Of a stretch of 36,843 nucleotides of DNA, positions 24,657 through 33,456 are shown piece after piece (positions within the stretch are counted from its first letter, which is position 1; every line of letters begins with the position of its first letter). Position numbers and translations under genes: made by a program. This DNA comes from Bacteroidales bacterium UBA4912. Its GTDB lineage: Bacteria > Bacteroidota > Bacteroidia > Bacteroidales > Dysgonomonadaceae. The notes below the pieces were generated by a model. It saw nothing but the letters and a program-made list of their open reading frames with translations, did no database searches and was not told the DNA's origin. The stretch covers positions 1,452 to 38,294 of the forward strand of contig DHCC01000001.1 of the NCBI GenBank assembly GCA_002398875.1, given 5' to 3'.

Positions 24657-25930
24657 TGAATAAATTTTGGCTTACACTTTTTCTAATCACACTTTTTCTA
24701 AATCCAATTTCCGGTTCCGTTAAAGCGGATTCTCTCACAATTGCAGTAATAACTGATTTACATTACCTTTCACCGGAGCTTGCCGTTGAAGGAGAGGCTT
24801 TATCTGTCTTTGAAAGACAAACGGGCCGAAATGTGAAAGACCTGCATGAAGTATTCGATAAGGTTCTTGACGATTTAATAAGTGAAGAGGTAGATATATT
24901 GCTTGTTACGGGTGATATCACAAATCACGGTGAGAGATTAAGTCATGAAGGGTTTTTAGAAAAGATATTACCACTTCAAGAATCAGGTACACAGGTTTTT
25001 GTGATTCCGGGGAATCATGATATTAACATACAAGACGCCAAAGCTTACAGGGGTGAATTTGCAACACCTGCTGATAATATATCAAAAGAGGAGTTTGCTG
25101 AACTTTACAAATCGATGGGTTATGACGATGCACTCATGAGGGATGATGCTTCACTTAGCTATCTTTATGAAATTGATGAGTATACATGGCTCCTGGCAAT
25201 CGATACAAATCGATATGATGAATATGAGAAAGGTTATCTTTCGGGGGGAAGAATCAAACAGCAAACAATGGATTGGATGCTTGATATTCTTAATGATGCT
25301 GACAGTAAAGGGATTAGAGTGTTGGGTATGATGCATCATGGTCTGCTTGAACATTTGCCTTATCAGAGCACTCTGTTTCCGGATTACCTGATAGAGGAGT
25401 GGCAGAAGAATTCTGAAATTCTTGCTGATGCTGGTCTTGAAATAGTTTTTACCGGTCACTTTCATTCTAACGATATCACAATGCAAACAACTCATTCAGG
25501 TAACACAATTTATGATGTTGAGACAGCAAGTCTTGCACAATATCCTTTTGCATATAGAATCATGAAGTTGAGTGATACTGATTTAACGATTGAAACGAGA
25601 TTTGTTACTGATGTACCAGGTAATCCTGATTTAGATAAAGTGTACCGTAGAAGACTTGAGACGATCACCCGTAATGTGGCAAGCAGCAGACTGCAAAATA
25701 TGGGTATGCCTTTTTCGGAAGTGATGACTGAAGTGCTCACGGATCTTATTGTAAAGTTAAATACAGCTCATGTAAGTGGTGATGAAAAGCCTGACCCCGA
25801 GCTTATGAGTGCAGTGCAAACATTTGCAGCGTTTCTCGGCAATAGTGTTGTGGAAGAGGATTACACTTTTGATTTCCCTCCTGCGGATAATAATCTGGTA
25901 ATTGAGTTTTTTATTCCGGAAGACAACTAA
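24656..25930 (+). CDS. Secreted calcineurin-like metallophosphoesterase
   Basis: A 424-residue exported phosphoesterase. The start is the ATG at 24656, sharing one base with the upstream stop; a GTG one codon earlier is less likely. Signal peptide 1-24. All dimetal motifs are present: TDLHYL (Asp34, His36), TGDITNHGE (Asp87), PGNHD (Asn120, His121), MMHHG (His227/228) and GHFHSN (His268, His270). The C-terminal part (about 320-424) has no motif I recognise. The substrate is unknown; family members hydrolyse phosphomonoesters, phosphodiesters or nucleotides. Coupling to a secreted nuclease suggests it acts on nucleic-acid fragments or nucleotides outside the inner membrane (inference). Confidence 0.9.
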   Translation: MNKFWLTLFLITLFLNPISGSVKADSLTIAVITDLHYLSPELAVEGEALSVFERQTGRNVKDLHEVFDKVLDDLISEEVDILLVTGDITNHGERLSHEGFLEKILPLQESGTQVFVIPGNHDINIQDAKAYRGEFATPADNISKEEFAELYKSMGYDDALMRDDASLSYLYEIDEYTWLLAIDTNRYDEYEKGYLSGGRIKQQTMDWMLDILNDADSKGIRVLGMMHHGLLEHLPYQSTLFPDYLIEEWQKNSEILADAGLEIVFTGHFHSNDITMQTTHSGNTIYDVETASLAQYPFAYRIMKLSDTDLTIETRFVTDVPGNPDLDKVYRRRLETITRNVASSRLQNMGMPFSEVMTEVLTDLIVKLNTAHVSGDEKPDPELMSAVQTFAAFLGNSVVEEDYTFDFPPADNNLVIEFFIPEDN

Positions 25931-26063
25931 CTCAATTTTTTTAAATTTATACGTCCAATATTTAAAGCAGGTATATTGTTAAACAAAATAAAGTATCTGA
26001 TATAAAGAGTGTTAATAGGTTAGTGAATATAAAGGAAAAGGCAACTGTTTGCGGGGTTTGATT

Positions 26064-26678
26064 ATGAAAAGTGAGGAGCGTTTGAAATTGTGTATGAAAG
26101 CCGGATCTGTTGAGGCAGGGTGTGATGAAGCTGGTCGCGGTTGTTTGGCGGGACCTGTATTTGCAGCTGCAGTAATACTTCCTGATGGTTTTGATTGCTC
26201 AGAATTGAATGATTCGAAGAAACTGACTGAGAAGCAGAGGAATGAGCTGAGATTAATAATTGAAGAAAACGCATTGTCTTACTCAGTAGCTTCTTGTTCT
26301 CCGGAAGAGATAGATCATCTGAATATACTGTGGGCCTCTGTTTCAGCGATGCACAAAGCGTTGTCCGGACTTTCAGTTACACCTGAACATATTATAGTTG
26401 ACGGCAACCGTTTTAAGCCTTATGAAGAAATACCTTACTGCTGTGTTGTTAAGGGTGATGCTGTATATCAGTCTATTGCGGCAGCCTCTGTACTTGCAAA
26501 AACATACAGGGATGAGTATATGAAGAATCTCCATCTTCAGTTTCCTGAATATGACTGGGATAGCAATAAAGGATATCCTACAGTCGCGCACCGAAAAGCA
26601 ATCCGTGAGAACGGAATCACCATTCATCACCGTAAGAGCTTTAACCTCTTTGAAAGACAGCTGGAACTGGATTTTTAA
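26064..26678 (+). CDS. rnhB: Ribonuclease HII
   Basis: A 204-residue enzyme that removes ribonucleotides and RNA from RNA-DNA hybrids. The frame extends to a TTG at 26049, but the ATG at 26064 is preferred. Catalytic residues: Asp21 and Glu22 in CDEAGRG, the Asp in IIVDGN near 114, and the last Asp in LAKTYRDEYM near 152. The motif KGDAVYQSIAAASVLAK is typical of RnhB. It is followed by the convergent carbonic anhydrase gene 36 bp away with no visible terminator. Confidence 0.96.
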   Translation: MKSEERLKLCMKAGSVEAGCDEAGRGCLAGPVFAAAVILPDGFDCSELNDSKKLTEKQRNELRLIIEENALSYSVASCSPEEIDHLNILWASVSAMHKALSGLSVTPEHIIVDGNRFKPYEEIPYCCVVKGDAVYQSIAAASVLAKTYRDEYMKNLHLQFPEYDWDSNKGYPTVAHRKAIRENGITIHHRKSFNLFERQLELDF

Positions 26679-26714
26679 TTGTAACAACAAAAATTGATAG
26701 CCCGGCAACTCATT

Positions 26715-27383
26715 TTATTCAATCCTTATAAATCTCCTTAGATTGCGGTTGTAGTTGTAGATTTCACCCTTCTCTATGTGATAATACCAGCCCATTACAT
26801 TCAGATTGCCCTCTTTTACCCTTTTCCTGATGTAGCTGTATTTTAATAGATGATTCACCTGTTCCACAATATTTAACTGCTCAGTAAAAAGACTACGTTG
26901 TTCAGGGCTGATTTTGTTTTTTGCAATCTTTTCTTCTATAATCTTTTTTACAGGGTGGGCAAGCTCCATCCACTTTTTTGTATGCGGCAGATGTTTAAGT
27001 TCTTTATCCTGATTAAGAGCAGCACAACCGCCACAGTTGGAATGACCGCAAACAACTATGTTGCTGACATTCATTTGCTTGACGGCAAATTCAATTGCGG
27101 CTGTTGTAGCAAGATATGTGTCGGAGTCTTTCTTATAATAGGGGATGAGGTTGGCTATATTTCTCACGACAAACAGCTCACCGGGGAAGGTTTGTGTTAT
27201 CAGACTGGGTACCACCCTTGAATCTGAACAACCTATAAACAATGTGTGAGGATTTTGTTTTTGTCCCAGCTCTTCAAAAAACTGCTGACGGGGAATAAAT
27301 TCATTAGCCTTAAACTGACGAATGCCTTCAAAAAGCCGCTTATAATAAGATGAATCTGTTTTCTCCTGATCATGTAACTCCAT
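26715..27383 (-). CDS. Beta-class carbonic anhydrase
   Basis: A 222-residue zinc enzyme interconverting CO2 and bicarbonate. The beta-class ligands are visible: Cys52 in GCSDSR, with the Asp54-Arg56 dyad, and His114 and Cys117 in GHSNCGG. FVVRNIAN (71-78) is conserved in the family. There is no signal peptide, so it is cytoplasmic. The conserved C-terminal segment NVMGWYYHIEKGEIY is present and the protein is full length. It is not next to a bicarbonate transporter; SulP-type partners are not seen. A TATTTTTG element on the minus strand at 27411-27418 lies 28 bp before the start and may be its -7 box. Confidence 0.95.
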   Translation of the reverse strand: MELHDQEKTDSSYYKRLFEGIRQFKANEFIPRQQFFEELGQKQNPHTLFIGCSDSRVVPSLITQTFPGELFVVRNIANLIPYYKKDSDTYLATTAAIEFAVKQMNVSNIVVCGHSNCGGCAALNQDKELKHLPHTKKWMELAHPVKKIIEEKIAKNKISPEQRSLFTEQLNIVEQVNHLLKYSYIRKRVKEGNLNVMGWYYHIEKGEIYNYNRNLRRFIRIE

Positions 27384-27490
27384 GCGTTAAATCTCTTATT
27401 TGTTAGTTTACAAAAATAATAACATTTAAAACGCACTTTCGTTTACAACACAGACCGACGTCTTTTAAAATCAATCTGAGTTTTAGAAAA

Positions 27491-29617
27491 TTAATCTACA
27501 TCTTTCAGGCTAAGCTGTATACGTTTGCGTTCCATATCAACAGATAACACCTTTACCTTTACATGCTGATGAAGAGAAACCACCTCACCCGGGTTTGAAA
27601 TAAAACGGTTTGCCATTTCAGAGATGTGAACCAGTCCGTTTTCCTTGATACCTACATCCACAAAACAGCCGAAATTGGTGATGTTTGTAACGATTCCCGG
27701 CAGAATCATACCTTCCTTAAGGTCGTTGATTGTGCGGATATTGGGGTCAAACTCAAGTACCTGAACCTTAGAGCGCGGATCTCTCCCGGGCTTTTCAAGC
27801 TCCTGTAAAATGTCGGTTAACGTTTCCTCACCCACAGAGTCAGTCTTATATCTGCTTATATCTATACTCTCAATCAATGGTTTATTATTGATTAAATCTT
27901 TGACAGTGGAATTAATATCCTTAGCCATTTTCTCAACTATCGGGTAGCTTTCAGGGTGAACAGCCGAGTTGTCCAGTGGGTTCTTTGCATCAGGAATACG
28001 AAGAAAACCGGCTGATTGTTCAAAAGCTTTAGGTCCCAGACGTGGTACTTTTTTCAACTCTTTGCGTGACTGAAACGGACCATTCTCACTTCTGTAATCA
28101 ATAATGTTCTGAGCCAATGATTCGCCCAGTCCCGAAACATAAGTCAGAAGATGTTTACTGGCAGTGTTAAGATTCACGCCAACCAGATTTACGCAGCTTT
28201 CAACGGTCTGATCCAGCGATCGTTTCAGCTTGTTCTGATCAACATCATGCTGATACTGACCCACTCCTATGGATTTAGGATCAATCTTTACAAGCTCTGA
28301 CAACGGGTCACTTAACCTGCGTCCAATCGAAACGGCACCTCTGACGGTGACATCATATTCAGGAAACTCTTCCCTGGCAATCTTTGATGCTGAGTAAACA
28401 GATGCACCGCTTTCACTTACAACGAAAACCTTTACCTCTTTCTCATAGCGCAGATTTGTTATAAACCGCTCGGTTTCACGGCTTGCAGTTCCATTGCCAA
28501 TAGCAATTGCATCAATTTTATATGTCGAAACCAGCTTGACTACCTTATTGCCTGCTTTCAAAAACTCGTTTTGTGGAGGATGGGGATAAATGGTTTCGTT
28601 GTGAAGGAGATTTCCTTGTTCATCCAGACAAACTACTTTGCAGCCGGTGCGATATCCTGGATCTATTCCTAGAATTCTTTGTTGACCTAATGGAGGAGCC
28701 AAAAGCAGCTGTCGAAGGTTCTCTGCAAATACAGCGATTGCAGATTCATCTGCAATTTCTTTTGAGAGAGCTGCAAACTCTGTCTCAATTGATGGTTTCA
28801 GTAATCTTTTATAAGCATCAGTAACAGCTTCTTCCAGATGGTCAGCTGATTCTGTGTCATACTTGGCATACTTGGGAACCAGTCTGTCAAGACACTTTTC
28901 GTCATCTGCAGAAATTGACACTCTGAGAAAACCTTCTGCTTCACCCCGACGAATTGCAAGTATGCGGTGTGACGGGCATTTGGCAAGTGGGGCAGCAAAA
29001 TCGAAGTAGTCGGCATATTTTTCACCCTCTTCCTCTTTGCCTTTAATGATTTTAGAAGTTATCACCGCTTCTCGTGAGAATATATTCCGGACAGTCTGTC
29101 GTGCCTGCGCATCCTCATTTACCCATTCGGCAATGATGTCACGGGCACCCTGAAGGGCATCTTCAACATCAGGTACCTCATCATTCAGAAATTGTGATGC
29201 TTTAGCTGAAACAGATCCGGATTGCTGGCTCATAAGCCATTTAGCCAATTCTTCAAGTCCTTTCTTGCGCGCCTTTTCGGCTCGTGTCTGGCGTTTCGGC
29301 TTGAAGGGAAGATAGATATCCTCAAGACTTGTACTATCATATATTTCCTTAATCTGCTTTTCAAGCTCCGGAGTCAGTTTTTCCTGTTCTGAAATAGATT
29401 TTATTATAAACTCCTTACGTTTTTCAAGCTCAATGAATTTTTCGTTCATCTCTTTAATGTTTGCAATCTGCACCTCATCAAGACCGCCCGTGGCTTCTTT
29501 TCTGTAACGGCTGATGAATGGAATTGTGGCGCCTTCACCGAGAAGTTTTACTGTACTCTCAACGTTCTTGGCGGATATATTAAGCGATTTTGATATTAAT
29601 GAAACTATAACAGACAT
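27491..29617 (-). CDS. tex: Tex-family RNA-binding transcriptional accessory protein
   Basis: A 708-residue cytoplasmic nucleic-acid-binding protein related to eukaryotic Spt6. Domain order: Tex N-terminal helical region (1-190, with FISRYRKEATGGLDE near 35-49 and IYLPFKPKRQTRA), a YqgF/RNase-H-like domain beginning RILGIDPGYRTGCK near 317, helix-hairpin-helix repeats (TYVSGLGESLAQNIIDYR and KVPRLGPKAFEQ), and a C-terminal S1 RNA-binding domain (GIVTNITNFGCFVDVG and onward). Length is slightly below the 720-780 typical of the family. It is divergent from radA with 101 bp between start codons. Confidence 0.96.
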   Translation of the reverse strand: MSVIVSLISKSLNISAKNVESTVKLLGEGATIPFISRYRKEATGGLDEVQIANIKEMNEKFIELEKRKEFIIKSISEQEKLTPELEKQIKEIYDSTSLEDIYLPFKPKRQTRAEKARKKGLEELAKWLMSQQSGSVSAKASQFLNDEVPDVEDALQGARDIIAEWVNEDAQARQTVRNIFSREAVITSKIIKGKEEEGEKYADYFDFAAPLAKCPSHRILAIRRGEAEGFLRVSISADDEKCLDRLVPKYAKYDTESADHLEEAVTDAYKRLLKPSIETEFAALSKEIADESAIAVFAENLRQLLLAPPLGQQRILGIDPGYRTGCKVVCLDEQGNLLHNETIYPHPPQNEFLKAGNKVVKLVSTYKIDAIAIGNGTASRETERFITNLRYEKEVKVFVVSESGASVYSASKIAREEFPEYDVTVRGAVSIGRRLSDPLSELVKIDPKSIGVGQYQHDVDQNKLKRSLDQTVESCVNLVGVNLNTASKHLLTYVSGLGESLAQNIIDYRSENGPFQSRKELKKVPRLGPKAFEQSAGFLRIPDAKNPLDNSAVHPESYPIVEKMAKDINSTVKDLINNKPLIESIDISRYKTDSVGEETLTDILQELEKPGRDPRSKVQVLEFDPNIRTINDLKEGMILPGIVTNITNFGCFVDVGIKENGLVHISEMANRFISNPGEVVSLHQHVKVKVLSVDMERKRIQLSLKDVD

Positions 29618-29640
29618 AGGTAAATGGTTTATATGTACTA

Positions 29641-29669
29641 CAAAAGTACAAGAAAATTATGTATTTTTG
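29641..29669. promoter_or_regulatory. Divergent -7 elements for tex and radA
   Basis: Minus strand TACTTTTG (29648-29641), 24 bp before the tex ATG, and plus strand TATTTTTG (29662-29669), 50 bp before the radA ATG. Both match TAnnTTTG; neither has a clear TTTG -33 box. The radA element overlaps an upstream in-frame ATG at 29659, arguing against that codon as the start. Confidence 0.45.
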
Positions 29670-29718
29670 CTCAACAGCTTATCAGGTTTGGAGTAGATTA
29701 GAAATTAAAGATAGAATA

Positions 29719-31086
29719 ATGGCAAAGCTTAAATCGGTATATTTCTGCAGCAATTGTGGTTATGAGTCACCTAAATGGATGGGTAAATGTCCGGCTTGTG
29801 GTGAGTGGTCGACATTTGTTGAAGAACTTATCCGCAAAAATGCAGTTACAGCTCAAGAGGATACGCGTTCATTCAGTGATATCAAGAGCAAACCCATGCC
29901 TCTGAAAGATATAAAAGCCGATGAGGAGCAAAGGATTGATATGATGGATGAGGAGCTGAATCGTGTGCTGGGTGGTGGGTTGGTGCCTGCATCAGTAATA
30001 TTGATTGGTGGTGAACCGGGCATAGGAAAATCTACATTGGTACTGCAGACAATACTTAAGCTCAAAGGTGCACGCTCTCTGTATGTCTCCGGAGAAGAGA
30101 GTGCCCGCCAGTTGAAGCTGAGAGCTGACAGGTTATCTATTGAAAATGACAACTGTCTGTTGCTTTGTGAGACTAATCTTGATGATATTTTCAAACATGT
30201 AAAGGATGTTGCTCCTCAGCTACTTATTATTGATTCTATACAGACTATATTTACCGAGTCGCTTGAATCCTCACCAGGTAGCATTTCTCAAGTTCGCGAA
30301 TGTGCGTCTCTGCTGTTGAAGTACGCTAAACAAAGCGGTACCCCGGTTTTGCTTGTGGGGCATATCACGAAAGATGGCAGCATAGCAGGTCCAAAGATTC
30401 TGGAGCACATCGTTGATGCTGTATTGCAGTTTGAAGGTGATCAGCATTACATGTACCGAATACTACGTGGAATAAAAAACCGTTATGGAAGTACAGCCGA
30501 ACTGGGAATTTATGAGATGAATCAATCGGGTTTGCGAGAGGTTAGTAATCCATCGGAATTACTGCTAACGCGTAATAATGATGAACTTAGCGGGGTAGCC
30601 ATTTCAGCTGCAATTGAGGGAATACGCCCTTTCCTGATAGAGACACAGTCTCTTGTAAGCACGGCCGCTTATGGAACTCCTCAGCGCTCTACAACAGGCT
30701 TTGATGCCAGACGATTAAACATGCTGCTTGCTGTTCTTGAAAAGAGAGCAGGCTTTAAGCTGGCTCAGAAGGATGTTTTCCTGAATATCGCCGGAGGATT
30801 AAGAGTCAATGATCCCGGGATGGATTTGGCAGTGATAAGTGCAGTACTCTCATCCAGTCTGGATATATCCATCGACAACGATACCTGTCTGTGCGGTGAG
30901 GTTGGATTATCAGGTGAAATACGTCCAGTCAACAGAATTGAACAGCGTGTTCAGGAAGCTGATAAGCTTGGATTTTCACGTATACTCGTTCCACACAATA
31001 ACCTGAAGGGCTTTAACAAAAAGCTCTCAATCGAAATAAAAGAGGTGAGGAAGGTAAGTGATGCCTTCAGGATGCTTTTTTCATAG
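29719..31086 (+). CDS. radA: DNA repair protein RadA
   Basis: A 455-residue RecA-related ATPase that promotes branch migration in recombinational repair. The start is set to the ATG at 29719; an earlier in-frame ATG lies in the promoter and adds 20 unrelated residues. Order: four-cysteine zinc finger (Cys10, Cys13, Cys24, Cys27), Walker A GGEPGIGKST (97-106), Walker B around LLIIDSIQT, the RadA motif KNRYGS (usually KNRFG), and the Lon-protease-like C-terminal domain with DLAVISAVLSS and GEVGLSGEIRPV. Full length; no missing residue seen. Confidence 0.96.
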   Translation: MAKLKSVYFCSNCGYESPKWMGKCPACGEWSTFVEELIRKNAVTAQEDTRSFSDIKSKPMPLKDIKADEEQRIDMMDEELNRVLGGGLVPASVILIGGEPGIGKSTLVLQTILKLKGARSLYVSGEESARQLKLRADRLSIENDNCLLLCETNLDDIFKHVKDVAPQLLIIDSIQTIFTESLESSPGSISQVRECASLLLKYAKQSGTPVLLVGHITKDGSIAGPKILEHIVDAVLQFEGDQHYMYRILRGIKNRYGSTAELGIYEMNQSGLREVSNPSELLLTRNNDELSGVAISAAIEGIRPFLIETQSLVSTAAYGTPQRSTTGFDARRLNMLLAVLEKRAGFKLAQKDVFLNIAGGLRVNDPGMDLAVISAVLSSSLDISIDNDTCLCGEVGLSGEIRPVNRIEQRVQEADKLGFSRILVPHNNLKGFNKKLSIEIKEVRKVSDAFRMLFS

Positions 31087-31105
31087 ATAATTATCCCCTA
31101 ACCTT

Positions 31106-31135
31106 TTTGTAACTAAAAAAAATATCTTATATTTG
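31106..31135 (+). promoter_or_regulatory. Promoter of tRNA-Cys
   Basis: TTTG (31106-31109), 18 bp, TATATTTG (31128-31135), ending 19 bp before the first tRNA base. It matches the Bacteroidetes consensus apart from one bp shorter spacing. Confidence 0.75.
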
Positions 31136-31154
31136 CATCCTCAATTGAGAAAAC

Positions 31155-31225
31155 GGTACCTTGGCCGAGTGGTTAGGCGTCGGTCTGCAAAACCGGTTAC
31201 GGCGGTTCAAATCCGCCAGGTACCT
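31155..31225 (+). tRNA. tRNA-Cys (GCA)
   Basis: A complete 71-nt cloverleaf. Acceptor stem GGTACCT (31155-31161) pairs with AGGTACC (31218-31224), discriminator T at 31225; the CCA end is not encoded. The anticodon stem TCGGT/ACCGG closes the loop CTGCAAA, anticodon GCA, which reads cysteine codons. The T arm is GGCGG/CCGCC with loop TTCAAAT. Its last base is also the last base of the stop codon of the convergent small gene. Confidence 0.97.
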
Positions 31226-31536
31226 CAAACATCTTTATCTTTCTTGAATACTTCGGAAACACTGGCGAAGTTCTCTTTCCATGATTTTGAAACGTCATCA
31301 AAAAAACTTCCTGCACTTTCTTTAATCACATCCCACTTAGAATCGGCAATACTCTCGTATTCATCTAGTCTTGAGGATAGTTTGTCTCTTATTCCCTTTA
31401 AATTATCCAGCTGTTCACGGTACTCCTCTTTTGCATCATCAGCAATGTCATCTGCTTTCTGCTCGAGCTTGTCAATGTATTCCTTCAATTCATCAAGCAC
31501 TTTGTGAGTTTTCTGTTTAAATTCTTCTTTTTTCAT
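31225..31536 (-). CDS. Small charged coiled-coil protein, function unknown
   Basis: A 103-residue protein from the ATG at 31536; the frame extends 20 codons upstream to an earlier ATG at 31596, but those residues are unlike the rest (KKNVLHNTLNYKTHF). The protein is almost entirely helical and highly charged, with heptad-like repeats (LDELKEYIDKLEQKADDIAD, then LDNLKGIRDKLSSRLDEYE) and no signal peptide or membrane segment. Aromatic residues cluster at the C-terminus (FFDDVSKSWKENFASV). It resembles small stress-associated or apolipoprotein-like coiled-coil proteins, but I cannot name the family. The stop codon overlaps the last base of tRNA-Cys on the other strand, so transcripts converge without a terminator between. 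Confidence 0.72.
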   Translation of the reverse strand: MKKEEFKQKTHKVLDELKEYIDKLEQKADDIADDAKEEYREQLDNLKGIRDKLSSRLDEYESIADSKWDVIKESAGSFFDDVSKSWKENFASVSEVFKKDKDV

Positions 31537-31672
31537 AAAATGTGTTTTATAGTTCAACGTATTATGTAAAACATTTTTTTTGTAGGATTGGTTCATTATA
31601 TCATTTTTATTAAAACAGCATAAAATATTCTATATAGAGTAGCATTATGATACCGAAATCATTGAAAATACG

Positions 31673-31680
31673 TATCTTTG
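31673..31680 (+). promoter_or_regulatory. Probable -7 element for adk
   Basis: TATCTTTG followed by CAAC, 24 bp before the adk ATG; the same sequence serves rpsO. No TTTG at the proper upstream distance. Confidence 0.5.
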
Positions 31681-31704
31681 CAACTTATTTATTGAAAATT
31701 AATT

Positions 31705-32280
31705 ATGCTGAATATTGTTATTTTTGGAGCCCCGGGCTCAGGTAAGGGAACACAGAGTACAAAACTTGCCGAAAAGTATGGACTAGAGCATGTTTCAACA
31801 GGAGACATGTTGAGAGCTGAGATAAAAGCTAAAACAGAGTTTGGGAAAAAAGCTGATTCATATATTTCTAAAGGTCATTTGATTCCGGATGAAGTAATGA
31901 TTGGTATTCTGGATGATCTTATGAAGAAAAGGAACGGAGTCAAAGGTTTTATATTTGATGGTTTCCCCAGAACACTAGCGCAAGGTAAGGCATTGGATGA
32001 AATGCTTGAGAAATATGGTGAGAAAGTGTCTGTGGTACTCAGTCTTGAGGTTGAAGAGGAAGAACTTGTAAACCGTATACTCAAAAGAGGAGAGATCTCT
32101 GGCCGTTCTGATGACAACAGGGAAACTGTTGAATCAAGATTAAATGTCTATTACAATCAGACTGAACCTTTAAAGAACTTCTACAACGAAAAGTTTAAGC
32201 TTGTAAGAATACCGGGACAGGGTAGCATAGATGAAATATTTGATTCAATTGTTACTGTCGTAGACAGAATAATTGTTTGA
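31705..32280 (+). CDS. adk: Adenylate kinase
   Basis: A 191-residue kinase catalysing ATP + AMP to 2 ADP. P-loop GAPGSGKGTQ near residues 7-16, AMP-binding segments STGDMLRAEI and FDGFPRTLAQ, and a short LID around RGEISGRSDDNRET with no zinc cysteines. This short form is common in Bacteroidetes. It opens a plus-strand run adk, obg, pgeF with gaps of 46 and 2 bp. Confidence 0.97.
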   Translation: MLNIVIFGAPGSGKGTQSTKLAEKYGLEHVSTGDMLRAEIKAKTEFGKKADSYISKGHLIPDEVMIGILDDLMKKRNGVKGFIFDGFPRTLAQGKALDEMLEKYGEKVSVVLSLEVEEEELVNRILKRGEISGRSDDNRETVESRLNVYYNQTEPLKNFYNEKFKLVRIPGQGSIDEIFDSIVTVVDRIIV

Positions 32281-32326
32281 AAAGGTAGAAAATAATATAA
32301 TATAGGAATTTAGAATATATAGTGAA

Positions 32327-33454
32327 ATGGCGGAAACAAACTTTGTAGATTACGTAAAGATATTTTGTCGCTCTGGAAAGGGCGGCCGCGGATCTGCGCA
32401 TTTCCGCCGTGAGAAATATGTTCCTAAAGGCGGACCTGATGGTGGTGATGGCGGTGAAGGCGGTAGTATAATTTTGCGTGGAAACCGTAACTTCTGGACT
32501 TTACTGCATTTGCGATATCAACGCCATATCTTTGCAGGGCACGGAGAGTCGGGTTCAGGTGCTCAGCGTTCTGGTAAAAAAGGGGAGTCTAAGATTATTG
32601 ATGTTCCCTGTGGTACTATAGCTTATGATGCTCACACCGGCGAGTTTCTGTGTGATATAACAGAAGACGGACAGGAGGTAACACTCCTGAAAGGTGGACG
32701 TGGAGGTTTAGGTAATCAGCATTTTAAGACATCAACCAATCAGGCGCCACGCTATGCTCAACCGGGAGAACCTTACGAAGAACGATGGGTAATACTTGAG
32801 CTGAAGCTGCTGGCGGATGTGGGGCTTGTCGGCTTCCCCAATGCAGGCAAATCAACTCTTCTGTCAGTTGTGTCTGCAGCAAAACCCAAGATAGACAACT
32901 ATCCTTTCACAACGCTTGAGCCAAACCTTGGTATCGTTGATTACCGTGATGGTAAATCTTTCGTGATGGCTGATATACCCGGCATAATTGAAGGGGCAAG
33001 TGAAGGCAAAGGACTTGGTCTTCGTTTTCTGCGTCATATTGAAAGAAACTCACTGCTGCTTTTTGTAATCCCCGCTGACAGTAATGATATAAAAGAGGAG
33101 TACTTCATCCTGTTGAATGAACTCAAAAAGTACAATCCTGAACTACTGGACAAGACTCATCTGCTTGCAATCTCAAAGTCGGATATGCTCGATGAGGAGC
33201 TTATTAATGCAATTACGGATGAGTTACCAGAATTACCCTATATGTTTATCTCATCTGTAACAGGTTTCGGTATAACAGCACTTAAAGATCTTTTATGGAG
33301 AGAGCTTAATTCTTCAGATTACATACCCAAATCCGCAGCACGGGAGGATCTTATTCACCGCAATCTGGATGTAACACAACTGGATTTTGAACCTGAAGAA
33401 GATTTTCAGGATGACAGTGAGGATGATTTAAACTATGACGAAGAAGAATTTTAG
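32327..33454 (+). CDS. obgE: GTPase ObgE/CgtA
   Basis: A 375-residue GTPase that acts in 50S ribosome maturation and stress responses. The glycine-rich Obg domain covers about 1-158 (SGKGGRGSAHFRREKYVPKG and GGPDGGDGG-type repeats). The G domain has G1 GFPNAGKST (about 166-174), switch region YPFTTLEPN, G3 DIPGIIEGA, and the SKSD motif for guanine recognition. The C-terminal 40 residues are very acidic (EPEEDFQDDSEDDLNYDEEE) in place of a full OCT domain. The stop lies 2 bp before the pgeF start, indicating coupled translation. Confidence 0.97.
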   Translation: MAETNFVDYVKIFCRSGKGGRGSAHFRREKYVPKGGPDGGDGGEGGSIILRGNRNFWTLLHLRYQRHIFAGHGESGSGAQRSGKKGESKIIDVPCGTIAYDAHTGEFLCDITEDGQEVTLLKGGRGGLGNQHFKTSTNQAPRYAQPGEPYEERWVILELKLLADVGLVGFPNAGKSTLLSVVSAAKPKIDNYPFTTLEPNLGIVDYRDGKSFVMADIPGIIEGASEGKGLGLRFLRHIERNSLLLFVIPADSNDIKEEYFILLNELKKYNPELLDKTHLLAISKSDMLDEELINAITDELPELPYMFISSVTGFGITALKDLLWRELNSSDYIPKSAAREDLIHRNLDVTQLDFEPEEDFQDDSEDDLNYDEEEF

Positions 33455-33456
33455 TC

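Noticed and set aside
31133..31507. Plus-strand frame of 124 aa downstream of radA
   Set aside because: It begins within the tRNA-Cys promoter and runs through the whole tRNA, then lies antisense to the coiled-coil gene; Ser-rich composition typical of a shadow.
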